From Methylobacterium sp. CB376 (GTDB lineage Bacteria > Pseudomonadota > Alphaproteobacteria > Rhizobiales > Beijerinckiaceae): a stretch of DNA of 64,000 bases. The notes under the pieces were generated by a model that saw only the letters and a program-made list of their open reading frames with translations, had not been told where the DNA came from and did no database searches. Position numbers and translations under genes: made by a program. Of the stretch, positions 19,146 through 29,085 are shown one piece after another. The DNA lies in assembly GCF_029714205.1 (NCBI RefSeq), contig NZ_CP121648.1, forward strand, positions 3,552,001 through 3,616,000. The letters run 5' to 3'. The first letter of the stretch is position 1; each line of letters starts with the position of its first letter.

Positions 19146-19886
19146 TCAGATCATGGCCATCCCGCCGTTCACGTGCAGGGTGTGGCCGGTGACGTAACCC
19201 GCCTCGTCGGAGGCGAGGAAGACCGCCGCCGCCGCGACCTCGCCGCCCTCGCCGAGCCGCCCCATCGGGACGGTGGCCAGGATGGCCTCGCGCTGCTTCG
19301 CGTTGAGCGCGTCGGTCATCGGCGAGGCGATGAAGCCCGGCGCGATGCAGTTCACCGTGATCTTGCGGCTCGCCACCTCGGCGGCCAGGGCCTTGGTCAG
19401 GCCGACGAGGCCGGCCTTGGCGGCGGCGTAGTTGCCCTGGCCGGCATTGCCGGTCGAGCCCACCACCGAGCCGATATTGACGATGCGGCCGGAGCGGCGG
19501 CGCATCATGCCCTTCACGGCCGCCCGCGACAGGCGGAACGCCGCCGTGAGGTTGACCGCGATGACGCTGTCCCACTCCTCGTCCTTCATGCGCAGGAAGA
19601 GGTTGTCGCGGGTGATGCCGGCATTGTTGACGAGGATGTCGAGCCCGCCGAGCGCCGCTTCCGCCGCCGGCACCAGCGCCTCGACGGCGGCGGTGTCGGA
19701 GAGGTCGGCCGGGACGACGTGGACGCGCGCGCCGCCGAGTTCCGCCGCCAGCGCGTCGAGCGCCTCGCGGCGGGTGCCGGAGATCGCCACCTGCGCCCCC
19801 TGCGCGTGGAAGGCCCGCGCGATGGCGCCGCCGAGGCCGCCGGTGGCGCCGGTGACGAGGGCCTTGCGGCCGGTGAGGTCGAACAT
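19146..19886 (-). CDS. fabG: 3-oxoacyl-ACP reductase
   Basis: Short-chain dehydrogenase that reduces 3-oxoacyl-ACP with NADPH. The 246 residues show the nucleotide motif GATGGLGGAIA (13-23), NNAG at 87-90, and the catalytic S140, Y153 and K157. The C-terminal GYVTGHTLHVNGGMAM is typical of FabG. It follows fabD by 16 bases and precedes acpP, so its place in the fatty acid cluster supports FabG over other SDR enzymes. Confidence 0.95.
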   Translation of the reverse strand: MFDLTGRKALVTGATGGLGGAIARAFHAQGAQVAISGTRREALDALAAELGGARVHVVPADLSDTAAVEALVPAAEAALGGLDILVNNAGITRDNLFLRMKDEEWDSVIAVNLTAAFRLSRAAVKGMMRRRSGRIVNIGSVVGSTGNAGQGNYAAAKAGLVGLTKALAAEVASRKITVNCIAPGFIASPMTDALNAKQREAILATVPMGRLGEGGEVAAAAVFLASDEAGYVTGHTLHVNGGMAMI

Positions 19887-19902
19887 GCTCGTGAGGCCCC
19901 GC

Positions 19903-20838
19903 TCAGAGGGTGAAGGCGTCGATGTCGGCCGGCGCGCCGATCGCGACCGCGCCGGCGCCCGGCGCGATGCGCTTCACGAGGCCGGTCAGGACCTTGCCGG
20001 AGCCGACCTCGCAGAAGGCGTCCACGCCGGACGCCGCCATGGCGGCGACGCATTCGCGCCAGCGCACCGTCCCGGTCACCTGCCGGACCAGCGCGTCGCG
20101 GATCGCGGCGGGCTCGCGGATCGGCGCGGCCAGGATGTTGGCCACGACCGGCACCTTGGCGGCGCCGAGCTGAACTTGGTCGAGGGCCGCCCGCATCGTC
20201 TCGGCGGCGGGACTCATCAGGCGGCAATGGAAGGGGGCGGAGACGTTCAGCATCACGGCGCGCTTGGCGCCGCGCGCCTGCGCCAGGGCGACCGCCCGCT
20301 CGACCGCCGCCACGTGGCCGGAGACCACGACCTGGCCGGCGCCGTTGTCGTTGGCGACGTCGCAGACCTCGCCCTGCTCGGCCTCGCCGGCGATCTCCTC
20401 GACGGTCTCGATCGGCAGGCCCAGCAGCGCCGCCATCGCCCCGGTGCCGACCGGGACCGCCCGCTGCATCGCCTCCCCGCGCAGGCGCAGCAGCCGCGCC
20501 GTGTCGGCGACCGAGAGGGCGCCCGCCGCCGCGAGCGCGCTGTACTCGCCGAGCGAGTGGCCGGCCACGAACGCCACGTCGCGGGCGAGGTCGAGCCCGC
20601 GCTCGGCCTCCAGCACCCGCAGCACCGCGAGGCTCGCGGCCATCAAAGCCGGCTGGGCGTTGGCCGTCAGGGTCAGTTCCTCGGCCGGCCCCTCGAACAT
20701 CAGGCGCGACAGGCTCTGTCCGAGCGCCTCGTCGACCTCGGCGAAGACCGCCCGGGCCGCCGCGTGGCTCTGGCCGAGCGCCGCGCCCATGCCGACGGCT
20801 TGGCTGCCCTGTCCGGGAAAGATGAAGGCGCGCGACAC
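19903..20838 (-). CDS. fabD: Malonyl-CoA:ACP transacylase
   Basis: Loads malonyl groups onto ACP. The 311-residue protein begins with the FabD signature FPGQGSQAVGMG. The catalytic serine is S95 in GHSLGEYSA and the histidine is in APFHCRLM (about 206). The family N-terminus (SRAFIFPGQ) fixes the start at the GTG at 20838, with AGGA about 11 bases upstream. It is the first gene of fabD-fabG-acpP-fabF. Confidence 0.95.
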   Translation of the reverse strand: MSRAFIFPGQGSQAVGMGAALGQSHAAARAVFAEVDEALGQSLSRLMFEGPAEELTLTANAQPALMAASLAVLRVLEAERGLDLARDVAFVAGHSLGEYSALAAAGALSVADTARLLRLRGEAMQRAVPVGTGAMAALLGLPIETVEEIAGEAEQGEVCDVANDNGAGQVVVSGHVAAVERAVALAQARGAKRAVMLNVSAPFHCRLMSPAAETMRAALDQVQLGAAKVPVVANILAAPIREPAAIRDALVRQVTGTVRWRECVAAMAASGVDAFCEVGSGKVLTGLVKRIAPGAGAVAIGAPADIDAFTL

Positions 20839-20935
20839 GGCTGCGGGTTCCTGCCCTGGGTTGGTTCTTCGATTGGGGCGCGGCACTCGCACCGCTTGGC
20901 CCGCCAGTCAAGCGCGGCCGGAGAGGTTCCTCGTC

Positions 20936-21826
20936 TCAGGCGGCGATGAGGCCGAAATGCAGGGCGACCAGGAGACCGAGCCCGAGGGCGATGCGGTAGA
21001 GCACGAAGGGCCAGGCCGAGAAGCGCTCGAGCACGCGCATCAGCAGCCAGATCGCCGCGAAGGCCGAGACGCTCGCCACCGCGAGCCCGACCGCGAGCAC
21101 GCTCCAGCCCGCGGCGCTGAGCCCGGCCTTGTGCAGGATCCAGATCTCGCGCAGGCCCGCGAGCAGGATTGCCGGCAGCCCGAGGATGAAGGAGATGCGC
21201 GCCGCGTCGGCCCGCTGGAAGCCGAGCATGAGGGCGCCGGTGAGGGTCGATCCCGAGCGCGAGACCCCCGGGACGAGGGCGCCGACCTGGGCGAGGCCGA
21301 CCGCCAGCATGTCGCGCAGCTTCGCCGAGCCCGCCGGCCGCACGTGGCGGGCCGCCGCCTCCGCCAGGGCGAGCAGCAGGCCCATGACCACGCAGGCCCA
21401 GGCGATGACCGGCAGGGTGCGCAGCGGCGAGTTGCAGGCGTTCAGCACCGGCGACAGCAGCACGCCCGCGATCACGATCGGGACCGTGGCGAGGGCGATG
21501 CCGACCGCGAAGCGGAAGTCGGGGCTGTAATAATCCTTGCGGATCACCGCCGTGACCGAGCCGACGGCGATCTCGCGCACGTCGCGCCAGTAGTAGCTCA
21601 CCACGGCCGCCAGCGCCGCGAGCTGCATCGCGGCCGAGAAGGCCGAGCCCGGATCCTGCCAGCCGAGGAGCCCCGGCACCACGCGCATATGCGCGGTCGA
21701 GGAGATCGGCAGGAGTTCGGTCAGACCCTGCACGACCCCGAGCACGGCCACCCGGACATAGCCGAGGGAGACGAAACCGGTATCGATGCCCTGCACGCAG
21801 GCATCCGTCGCGCCATTGGCCACCAT
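20936..21826 (-). CDS. uppP: Undecaprenyl-diphosphatase
   Basis: Multi-pass inner-membrane phosphatase that recycles the lipid carrier of peptidoglycan synthesis. The 296-residue protein has both active-site motifs: TELLPISSTAHM near the N-terminus and PGVSRSGST in the middle, with about eight hydrophobic segments. The ATG at 21826 is preceded by AGGAGAACG. It lies upstream of fabD in the same direction but 97 bases away, and has its own ribosome binding site. Confidence 0.95.
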   Translation of the reverse strand: MVANGATDACVQGIDTGFVSLGYVRVAVLGVVQGLTELLPISSTAHMRVVPGLLGWQDPGSAFSAAMQLAALAAVVSYYWRDVREIAVGSVTAVIRKDYYSPDFRFAVGIALATVPIVIAGVLLSPVLNACNSPLRTLPVIAWACVVMGLLLALAEAAARHVRPAGSAKLRDMLAVGLAQVGALVPGVSRSGSTLTGALMLGFQRADAARISFILGLPAILLAGLREIWILHKAGLSAAGWSVLAVGLAVASVSAFAAIWLLMRVLERFSAWPFVLYRIALGLGLLVALHFGLIAA

Positions 21827-21874
21827 CGTTCTCCTGTCGCTGCCGCCGCGCGGGCGCCCCCTCGCGGGTGCAAT

Positions 21875-21964
21875 CCCCTTGCGGGCGCAAGCCCGCCCCG
21901 CAGGCCCCTTGCGGGCGCAAGCCCGCCCCGCAGGCCCCTTGCGGGCGCAAGCCCGCCCCGCGGG
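21875..21964. repeat. Three tandem 30-bp repeats, each with a GCAA-loop hairpin
   Basis: Units at 21875-21904, 21905-21934 and 21935-21964 are identical except for the last bases of unit 3. Each holds GCGGGC-GCAA-GCCCGC, a 6-bp stem with a GNRA-type tetraloop. They sit in the divergent gap upstream of uppP. There are no spacers, so this is not a CRISPR array. Confidence 0.85.
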
Positions 21965-22084
21965 AGAAAACCCGCCCCGGGCGGCGCCTTTGACGCGCGC
22001 AAAGTGTCCGGCTGAAGGCAGGCCCGACCCGTGGCGGCGGCGCCGCGCTTCGGCTATGCGCGGACCGCCGACACGGAACCGCCC

Positions 22085-22783
22085 ATGCACCGCCACCTCG
22101 TCCACACCCGCGCCCTCGACTTCTGGCTCGCGCGGGGCGCGATCGGGGTCGTGGCCGCGCTCCAATTCCTCGTCGTCAACGACCTCACCATCGGGCCGCG
22201 CTGGCTCGCCCCCGGCCTCGAACTGGCGCTGCTGCTGCCGCTCTCGGCCGCGACGGCCTGGAACCAGCGCCGGGCCAGCCGGGCGACGACGGACGCCCAC
22301 TGGCAGATCGTGGCCCGGCACCGCCGCCTGATCCGCCGCACCGCGCTGGTGCTGACCGTCCTCGTCACCATCATGAACACCGCCGCGCTGGTGGCGCTCG
22401 TGCGCGCGCTCCTGGCCGGCAAGGCCGGCACCGCCCCGACCCTCCTGCTCGACGCCCTCAACATCTGGTCGACGAACGTCATCATCTTCGCGCTCTGGTA
22501 CTGGGCCTCGGACCGCGGCGGCCCGGCCCTGCGCAGCTTCCGCACCGAGCGGGGCGCCGATTTCCTGTTCCCCCAGATGACGATCGAGAAGGCCGGGGAG
22601 ACCGGCTTCGTGCCGGGCTTCGTCGATTACCTGTTCCTCTCCTTCACCAACGCGACCGCCTTCTCCCCCACCGACACGCTGCCGCTCACGCAGCGGGCCA
22701 AGCTCCTGATGATGGCGGAGGCGTCGATCTCGCTCCTCACCGTCGCGCTCGTGGCCGCGCGGGCGGTGAACATCCTGTCCTGA
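22085..22783 (+). CDS. Membrane protein with potassium-channel-like last hairpin
   Basis: A 232-residue integral membrane protein, family unnamed. Hydrophobic segments lie near residues 15-30, 38-55, 82-105, 118-137 and 205-230. The end, DYLFLSFTNATAFSPTD followed by LPLTQRAKLLMMAEASIS and a final helix, has the layout of a two-helix ion-channel pore (pore helix, filter, LTP-type turn, inner helix), but the selectivity filter TVGYGD is replaced by TAFSPTD. It is therefore unlikely to be a K+-selective channel. The ATG at 22085 (MHRHLVHTRALDFW) is preferred over upstream codons. Its 3' end overlaps the tail of the convergent LpxC-like gene. Confidence 0.75.
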   Translation: MHRHLVHTRALDFWLARGAIGVVAALQFLVVNDLTIGPRWLAPGLELALLLPLSAATAWNQRRASRATTDAHWQIVARHRRLIRRTALVLTVLVTIMNTAALVALVRALLAGKAGTAPTLLLDALNIWSTNVIIFALWYWASDRGGPALRSFRTERGADFLFPQMTIEKAGETGFVPGFVDYLFLSFTNATAFSPTDTLPLTQRAKLLMMAEASISLLTVALVAARAVNILS

Positions 22784-23973
22784 CGCGCCGGCGGGGAGCG
22801 CCGCGGGGCTTTCCCCGGCGGGATGCCCGGGCCTCGCTCAGGCCGCGCTCGCGCGGGGGCTGCCGGGGCCGGCTCCAGCCGCCAGAGCTCGGGCCGGGCC
22901 ATCAGCTCGGCCACGAAGGCGAAGGTCAGGGCGTGGGTCGGGCAATTGGCGACGATCCGCGCGCGCAGGGGCCGCCCGGCGAGCGCGAGGTCGCCGAGGA
23001 GGTCGAGCACGCGGTGGCGCACCGGCTCGTCCGGGAAGCGGGCGCCGCCGAGGATGCGTCCGCCCAGCACCACGGCGACCCGCCCCGGCCGGGCGCCGCG
23101 CAGCAGCGGCTCCGGCGCGGTGACGATCATCCGGGACAGGGTCCAGGGCGAGATCGGGTGCTGGCACTCGGGCCGGGGCTCGGCGGGAGTGGGGCCGGTG
23201 CAGCCGGTGACGGTCTGGCTGTGGAACGAGCGCAGCCAGAGCCGGTGCCGCAGGTCCGGCGGCAGCAGGCGCGTGGCCAGCCGGCTGCGCAGGGCGGCCC
23301 GCCAGAGCACCGAGGCGTTGCCGAAGCTGCGGCTCGGCGCGATGGCGCTCCGGAAGGTCTCGGGATCGATCGCGCCCGACCAGCGCAGGACGCCGAAGCC
23401 GGGCATGCGGTCGGTGCTGACATCGACGCAGCAGCGGTCGCAGGGCTCCCCCCGCACGAAGCCGTGCGCGTCGCTGACCTCGAACGGCGCCAGCAGGGCG
23501 ATGGCGTGGCGGGCGGCGGCCTGACGGCGCAGCCCGGCCCGCCCGATCAGGCCGCACCAGGGGCCGGCCGAGCCGTCGAGGATCGGGATCTCCCCGCCCG
23601 CCACCGTGACGGCGGCGTTGTCGATGCCGCAGCTCGCGAGGCTCGCCATCAGGTGCTCGACGGTGCGCAGCCGACCCCCGGCCCCGAGATCGAGCGCGGT
23701 GCTCATCCGGCTCGGCACCCGCACGCGCCACGTCGCCGGGGTGAAATCCGCCGCCTGACGCAGCGTTCGGAACCGGATGCCGAAATCGGGGGGCGCCGGC
23801 TCCACGATCACCCGGCACGTCCTCCCCGTGTGGAGCCCCGGGCCTACGACCTCGAAAGGTGCGGCGAGTGTCGCCTGATCTTCCCCGGACGCGGCACGTC
23901 CGTGCCCGCACCAATCCTTCCCACGCCCCTCTCGCACGTGCCGGCCCGCCTCGCCCCCGATCCCGCCTCCCAT
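22627..23973 (-). CDS. Divergent LpxC-like UDP-3-O-acyl-N-acetylglucosamine deacetylase
   Basis: Zinc deacetylase homologue of the lipid A pathway. Core residues about 32-366 carry the LpxC motifs: VGPGLHTG, TVEHL (base E106 and ligand H107), PILDGSAGPW, a SRSFGN stretch matching the RTFG loop, RHRVLDLLGDL (ligands H320, D324) and CPTHALTF (H348). The lysine that usually follows the second histidine is R321 here, and the middle is poorly conserved. After residue 366 an 82-residue low-complexity tail continues antisense to the end of the convergent membrane protein gene, to 22627. LpxC is usually about 300 residues. The start (ATG at 23973) is uncertain. It is probably a paralogue; the canonical lpxC usually lies by ftsZ. 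Confidence 0.75.
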   Translation of the reverse strand: MGGGIGGEAGRHVREGRGKDWCGHGRAASGEDQATLAAPFEVVGPGLHTGRTCRVIVEPAPPDFGIRFRTLRQAADFTPATWRVRVPSRMSTALDLGAGGRLRTVEHLMASLASCGIDNAAVTVAGGEIPILDGSAGPWCGLIGRAGLRRQAAARHAIALLAPFEVSDAHGFVRGEPCDRCCVDVSTDRMPGFGVLRWSGAIDPETFRSAIAPSRSFGNASVLWRAALRSRLATRLLPPDLRHRLWLRSFHSQTVTGCTGPTPAEPRPECQHPISPWTLSRMIVTAPEPLLRGARPGRVAVVLGGRILGGARFPDEPVRHRVLDLLGDLALAGRPLRARIVANCPTHALTFAFVAELMARPELWRLEPAPAAPARARPERGPGIPPGKAPRRSPPARQDRMFTARAATSATVRSEIDASAIIRSLARCVSGSVSVGEKAVALVKERNR

Positions 23974-24168
23974 CGCGCCGGATAGCGGCGTCGGTCAAGT
24001 CGCAAGCAGACCAAAAAGGGGGCGTGGCGGATCTGGTCTGTGGCTCGACTGTGCGGGTGGAGGGCGGGAGGCTGGTTTCATTTCCCCTATCGTTGCCGGC
24101 CGAACGGTCTGACGAGGAAGACGACGTCGCCGCACGATCGGGACGAGCCGCCCACCATGCATGAAAGT

Positions 24169-24298
24169 GCCGGTCATCCGCCATCCGGTCGATGGCTTCG
24201 CCATCTCCCGTTTCGGCCATGCGGATGTCGGCGTCGCTCGGGCGCCGCGCGGGCTCGTGATCCGGGATCCGCTTCGATCAAGCCGATCCCGGATCAGC
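24169..24298. repeat. Palindromic dispersed repeat, family R, copy B (inverted)
   Basis: Read on the minus strand it matches copy C block by block: palindrome (24257-24298), GCGCGGCGCCCGAGCG, GCCGACATCCGCATGGCCG, GGGAGATGGCGAAGCCATC, CCGGATGGCGGATGACC. It lies between the LpxC-like gene and the small-RNA candidate. Confidence 0.8.
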
Positions 24299-24371
24299 CG
24301 AGGCGCTTGCACAATTATTCGCAAGTCGGGTTGTGGAGGGCTGCCGGCCGCGGCCAAGACCCGCGCAGCAA

Positions 24372-24458
24372 CAAAAAAGGCCGCCCTTGCGGAACGGCCC
24401 GAAGTCTAGGGAGGAAACGCCCACAGGGGCGGCGTGGTCACGACGCCATCGTGACGAC
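24372..24458 (-). ncRNA. Small RNA candidate with anti-Shine-Dalgarno stretch and Rho-independent terminator
   Basis: On the minus strand: a stem-loop GTCACGA/TCGTGAC (24455-24437), a stem-loop CGCCC-CTGT-GGGCG (about 24432-24418), the single-stranded stretch TTTCCTCCCTAGACTTC (24417-24401), and a terminator (GGCCG...CGGCC stem, 24399-24379) followed by six T (24378-24373). The CCTCCC stretch is complementary to ribosome binding sites. A similar segment recurs in rhizobial small RNAs of the suhB/anti-SD type (recalled, not searched). The 5' end is not mapped; a TTGCAG box lies upstream. Overlapping short frames show no coding signal. Confidence 0.65.
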
Positions 24459-24747
24459 GCATGTCTTGCATCGCATGGTGCGGCGCACGCTGCAATCATC
24501 CGAATGGGTGGTGCGGCGGAACGCTGCAAGAGGGGAACTTTCCGCTGGGTCTCCGGCGCTCGGCACGACGCGATCCCGGCGGAAGGCGGCTCCCGGGGAA
24601 CCGGATCCGGAGGTCCGGCGGCCCGCGAGGGCGGGTTCCACCGACGTCACCATCGGGCCCGCCGGACAGGCGCGGCCCGCCGGACAGGCGCGGCCCGCCG
24701 GACAGGCGCAGGCCCGCCGGACAGGCGGGCCCCTCATGCCGGTCCGC
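24459..24747. repeat. Intergenic stretch with four tandem 18-bp repeats
   Basis: Positions 24657-24729 hold four near-identical units of GCCCGCCGGACAGGCGCG. The remainder (24459-24656) has no supported gene. The array lies just past the stop of the minus-strand small gene at 24748. Confidence 0.8.
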
Positions 24748-25005
24748 TCAGCCGAGGATGGCGAGGAGCACCGCCGTGCGCACGGCGAGGTGGCGGGCGG
24801 TGCGGCTCACCTCGGCGTCGTAGGCGACCATGTGGGCCCAGGGATGATCGAGGACGGCCGCGGCGATGTCGAGGATGACCCCGTCGGCGATGGTGCGGGG
24901 TCCCGGCGCCGGCGCGGCGAGGAAGTCCGAGACGGCGGCGTCGATCTGGTCACGGGTGATGAGGTCCGCCTTGCACAGGTCGGAGAGGGTGGGGGGTGTC
25001 GGCAT
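24748..25005 (-). CDS. Hypothetical 85-residue protein
   Basis: Not recognised. It opens MPTPPTLSDLCKADLITRD and is mostly helical with alternating hydrophobic and charged residues (DQIDAAVSDFLAA, RTARHLAVRTAVLLAILG). No signal peptide or clear membrane segment. The ATG at 25005 is chosen; a GTG three codons earlier is possible. GC use in third positions is strong, consistent with coding, but no homologue is known to me. Confidence 0.5.
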   Translation of the reverse strand: MPTPPTLSDLCKADLITRDQIDAAVSDFLAAPAPGPRTIADGVILDIAAAVLDHPWAHMVAYDAEVSRTARHLAVRTAVLLAILG

Positions 25006-25102
25006 CCCGCCCACATAGCGCGTCCGTACGGCCGAGCTATGCGCCCGCGGGCGGCCGGCCCTGCGGGAAGGGCTCTTCCCGGCCGCCGCGGGGCGGCGCG
25101 CC

Positions 25103-25183
25103 TCACTCGGCCAGGAAGGCGACGAGCGAGAAGAGCCCCGCGATGGCGAGGTTCGCGGCAGCCAGGATCGTCAGAAGCAGCAT
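25103..25183 (-). CDS. Candidate 26-residue hydrophobic peptide
   Basis: A mini-gene from ATG 25183 to a TGA at 25103 encodes an almost wholly hydrophobic peptide (MLLLTILAAANLAIAGLFSL plus VAFLAE), enough for one membrane helix. GGGGGGA lies seven bases upstream as a ribosome binding site. It follows thiC in the same direction. Small membrane peptides of this kind exist, but nothing beyond composition and the ribosome binding site supports this one. Confidence 0.35.
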   Translation of the reverse strand: MLLLTILAAANLAIAGLFSLVAFLAE

Positions 25184-25317
25184 CGGAGCATCCCCCCGGT
25201 CATCGACCTTCGCCGGAAGAACGCGCACGCCCAAGCTAGGGTTTCCGCGCCGGATGCCGGCGCCACGCCGTCGCGGCGCCGGATGCGGGCGCCGCCGCGT
25301 CGCGGCGCCCGCCGCGC

Positions 25318-27356
<2,039 letters not shown>

Positions 27357-27499
27357 CGGAACGCCCGAACTGTCTGCGCCGCCGACGGGTTTGTCAATTG
27401 CGCGCGATCCGCCGCAGCGCGCGGCCCTCGCCCGCCCGCCGGGCACATCCCAGATCGGGGCGGCGCGAGGGGCCGGGGGCGGCGAGCGGGGAGGACGGG

Positions 27500-27868
27500 G
27501 TGGGACGGCGAGGCCGGCGCTGGCGGGGCGACGATCCGGCGACGCCGGGCGCCTCCGCCCCCGCGACATGCCCCCTCTGCGAGCGGCCGATCCCGCCCGG
27601 CGCGCGCCAGAGCCGCCACCACCTCACGCCGAAGCTCAAGGGCGGCACCCACGGGCGGACCGTGCAGCTGCACCAGATCTGCCACTCGGCGATCCACGCC
27701 CGCTACAGCGAGGCCGAGATCGCCCGCCGGCTCGCCGACGTGGAGAGCCTGCGCGCCGATCCGGAGATCGCCCGCTTCCTCGCCTGGGTGCGCACCAAGC
27801 CCGACGATTTCCACGCGGCGACGCGGCTGACGCGCGCGCGGCGCGCCACGAAGCGCGAGCCCCGTTAA
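27500..27868 (+). CDS. Small HNH endonuclease-domain protein
   Basis: A 122-residue protein with a zinc-knuckle/HNH core: CPLCERPIPPG, then QSRHHLTPKLKGGTHG, LHQICHSAIHARYSEAE and a C-terminal helical tail LRADPEIARFLAWVRTKPDDF. Small stand-alone proteins of this kind are widespread in alphaproteobacteria with unknown roles. The GTG at 27500 is chosen because a GAGGAC ribosome binding site precedes it and homology starts about residue 20; the frame is open upstream to 27398. It is divergent from thiC. Confidence 0.78.
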   Translation: MGRRGRRWRGDDPATPGASAPATCPLCERPIPPGARQSRHHLTPKLKGGTHGRTVQLHQICHSAIHARYSEAEIARRLADVESLRADPEIARFLAWVRTKPDDFHAATRLTRARRATKREPR

Positions 27869-27925
27869 CCTGCCGTCAAGGCTTTCCCGCGCTCGGTCCG
27901 CGCCGAGACGCGGCCTTTACCGCCG

Positions 27926-29056
27926 ATGGGCTCAACTCGGCGGCGAAGACAGCCAGGAGGCCCCGATGTCCGCCCCTCCCCCGCCGCGCCGTCCCGCCTC
28001 GCCTGGGTCGACGTCGCCAAGGGCATCTGCATCCTCCTCGTGGTGATGATGCACGCGACCCTCGGCACCGGCGAGGCGATGGGCGGCGAGGGCTTCCTCC
28101 ACCCGGTCGTGGCCTTCGCCAAGCCGTTCCGGATCCCGGACTTCTTCCTGCTCTCGGGCCTCTTCGTCGGGCGCGTCCTCGACCGGGACTGGCGCCTGTT
28201 CGCGGACCGGCGCGTCGTGCACTTCGCCTATTTCTACGGATTGTGGACGCTGATCCAGTCGGCCGCGAAGTACGGCCAGATCACCGCGGGGGCGGGCCCC
28301 GGGGCCTTCCTGCTCCACCTCGCGCACGCCCTCGTCGAGCCCTACTCGACGCTGTGGTTCATCTACCTGCTGGCGCTGTTCTCGGTCGCGACCAAGCTCC
28401 TGCGGCGGGTGCCGTGGCCGGTCCTGCTCGGCGCGGCGGCCGCGCTGGAGATCCTGCCGATCGAGACCGGCTGGCTGGCGGTGGACGAGTTCTGCGCGCG
28501 CTACGTCTACTTCCTCGGAGGCGCGCTGTTCGCCGAGCGGATCTTCGCCCTGGCCGACTTCGCCCGCCGCCGCCCGGCCCCGGCCCTGGCGGGGCTGGCG
28601 GCCTGGGCGCTCCTCGACGGCGTCCTCGCCTTCACACCCTCCGGGCTGGCCGGGCATCCGACGCTCGCGAGCCTGCCGGTGGTGGGTCTGCTGCTCGGGG
28701 CGGCCGGGGCGCTCGCCATCGTCGCGGCGGCGGCCCTCCTCACCCGGGCCGGCGGCCCGGTCACGGCGGCGCTCCGGCACTGCGGCGAGCGCTCGATCGT
28801 GATCTACCTCGCCTTCTTCCTGCCGATGGCGGCGACCCGCATCCTGATCGCGAGGACCGGGGTGATCGCGGATGTCGGCCTCGCCTCGCTGGCGGTGACG
28901 GTCGCGGCCGCGAGCGTGCCGCTCCTCATCGCGCGCGCGGTGCGGCACACGCCCCTGCGCGTGCTGTTCGTGCGGCCCCGGGCGTTCCGGATCGTGCCGG
29001 ACCGCCCGGAAGCGGACGGCCCGGCGGGCGCGATCGGCTCCCTGCGCGGCGCCTGA
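27926..29056 (+). CDS. Acyltransferase-3 family membrane protein
   Basis: Multi-pass membrane protein of 376 residues in the acyltransferase-3 (OafA/fucose O-acetylase-like) family, which usually O-acylates cell-surface sugars. The N-terminal motif WVDVAKGICILLVVMMHAT contains the conserved D and H of the family, followed by PDFFLLSGLFVGR and about nine further hydrophobic segments. The ATG at 27926 is the only good start; its ribosome binding site is weak. The acceptor is unknown and no polysaccharide cluster is adjacent. Confidence 0.82.
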   Translation: MGSTRRRRQPGGPDVRPSPAAPSRLAWVDVAKGICILLVVMMHATLGTGEAMGGEGFLHPVVAFAKPFRIPDFFLLSGLFVGRVLDRDWRLFADRRVVHFAYFYGLWTLIQSAAKYGQITAGAGPGAFLLHLAHALVEPYSTLWFIYLLALFSVATKLLRRVPWPVLLGAAAALEILPIETGWLAVDEFCARYVYFLGGALFAERIFALADFARRRPAPALAGLAAWALLDGVLAFTPSGLAGHPTLASLPVVGLLLGAAGALAIVAAAALLTRAGGPVTAALRHCGERSIVIYLAFFLPMAATRILIARTGVIADVGLASLAVTVAAASVPLLIARAVRHTPLRVLFVRPRAFRIVPDRPEADGPAGAIGSLRGA

Positions 29057-29085
29057 CCCCGGCCGCCGGGGCGGTCGGGGGCCCG

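Noticed and set aside
21875..21964. Tandem 30-bp repeats as a CRISPR array
   Set aside because: Units abut without spacers and no cas gene is present.
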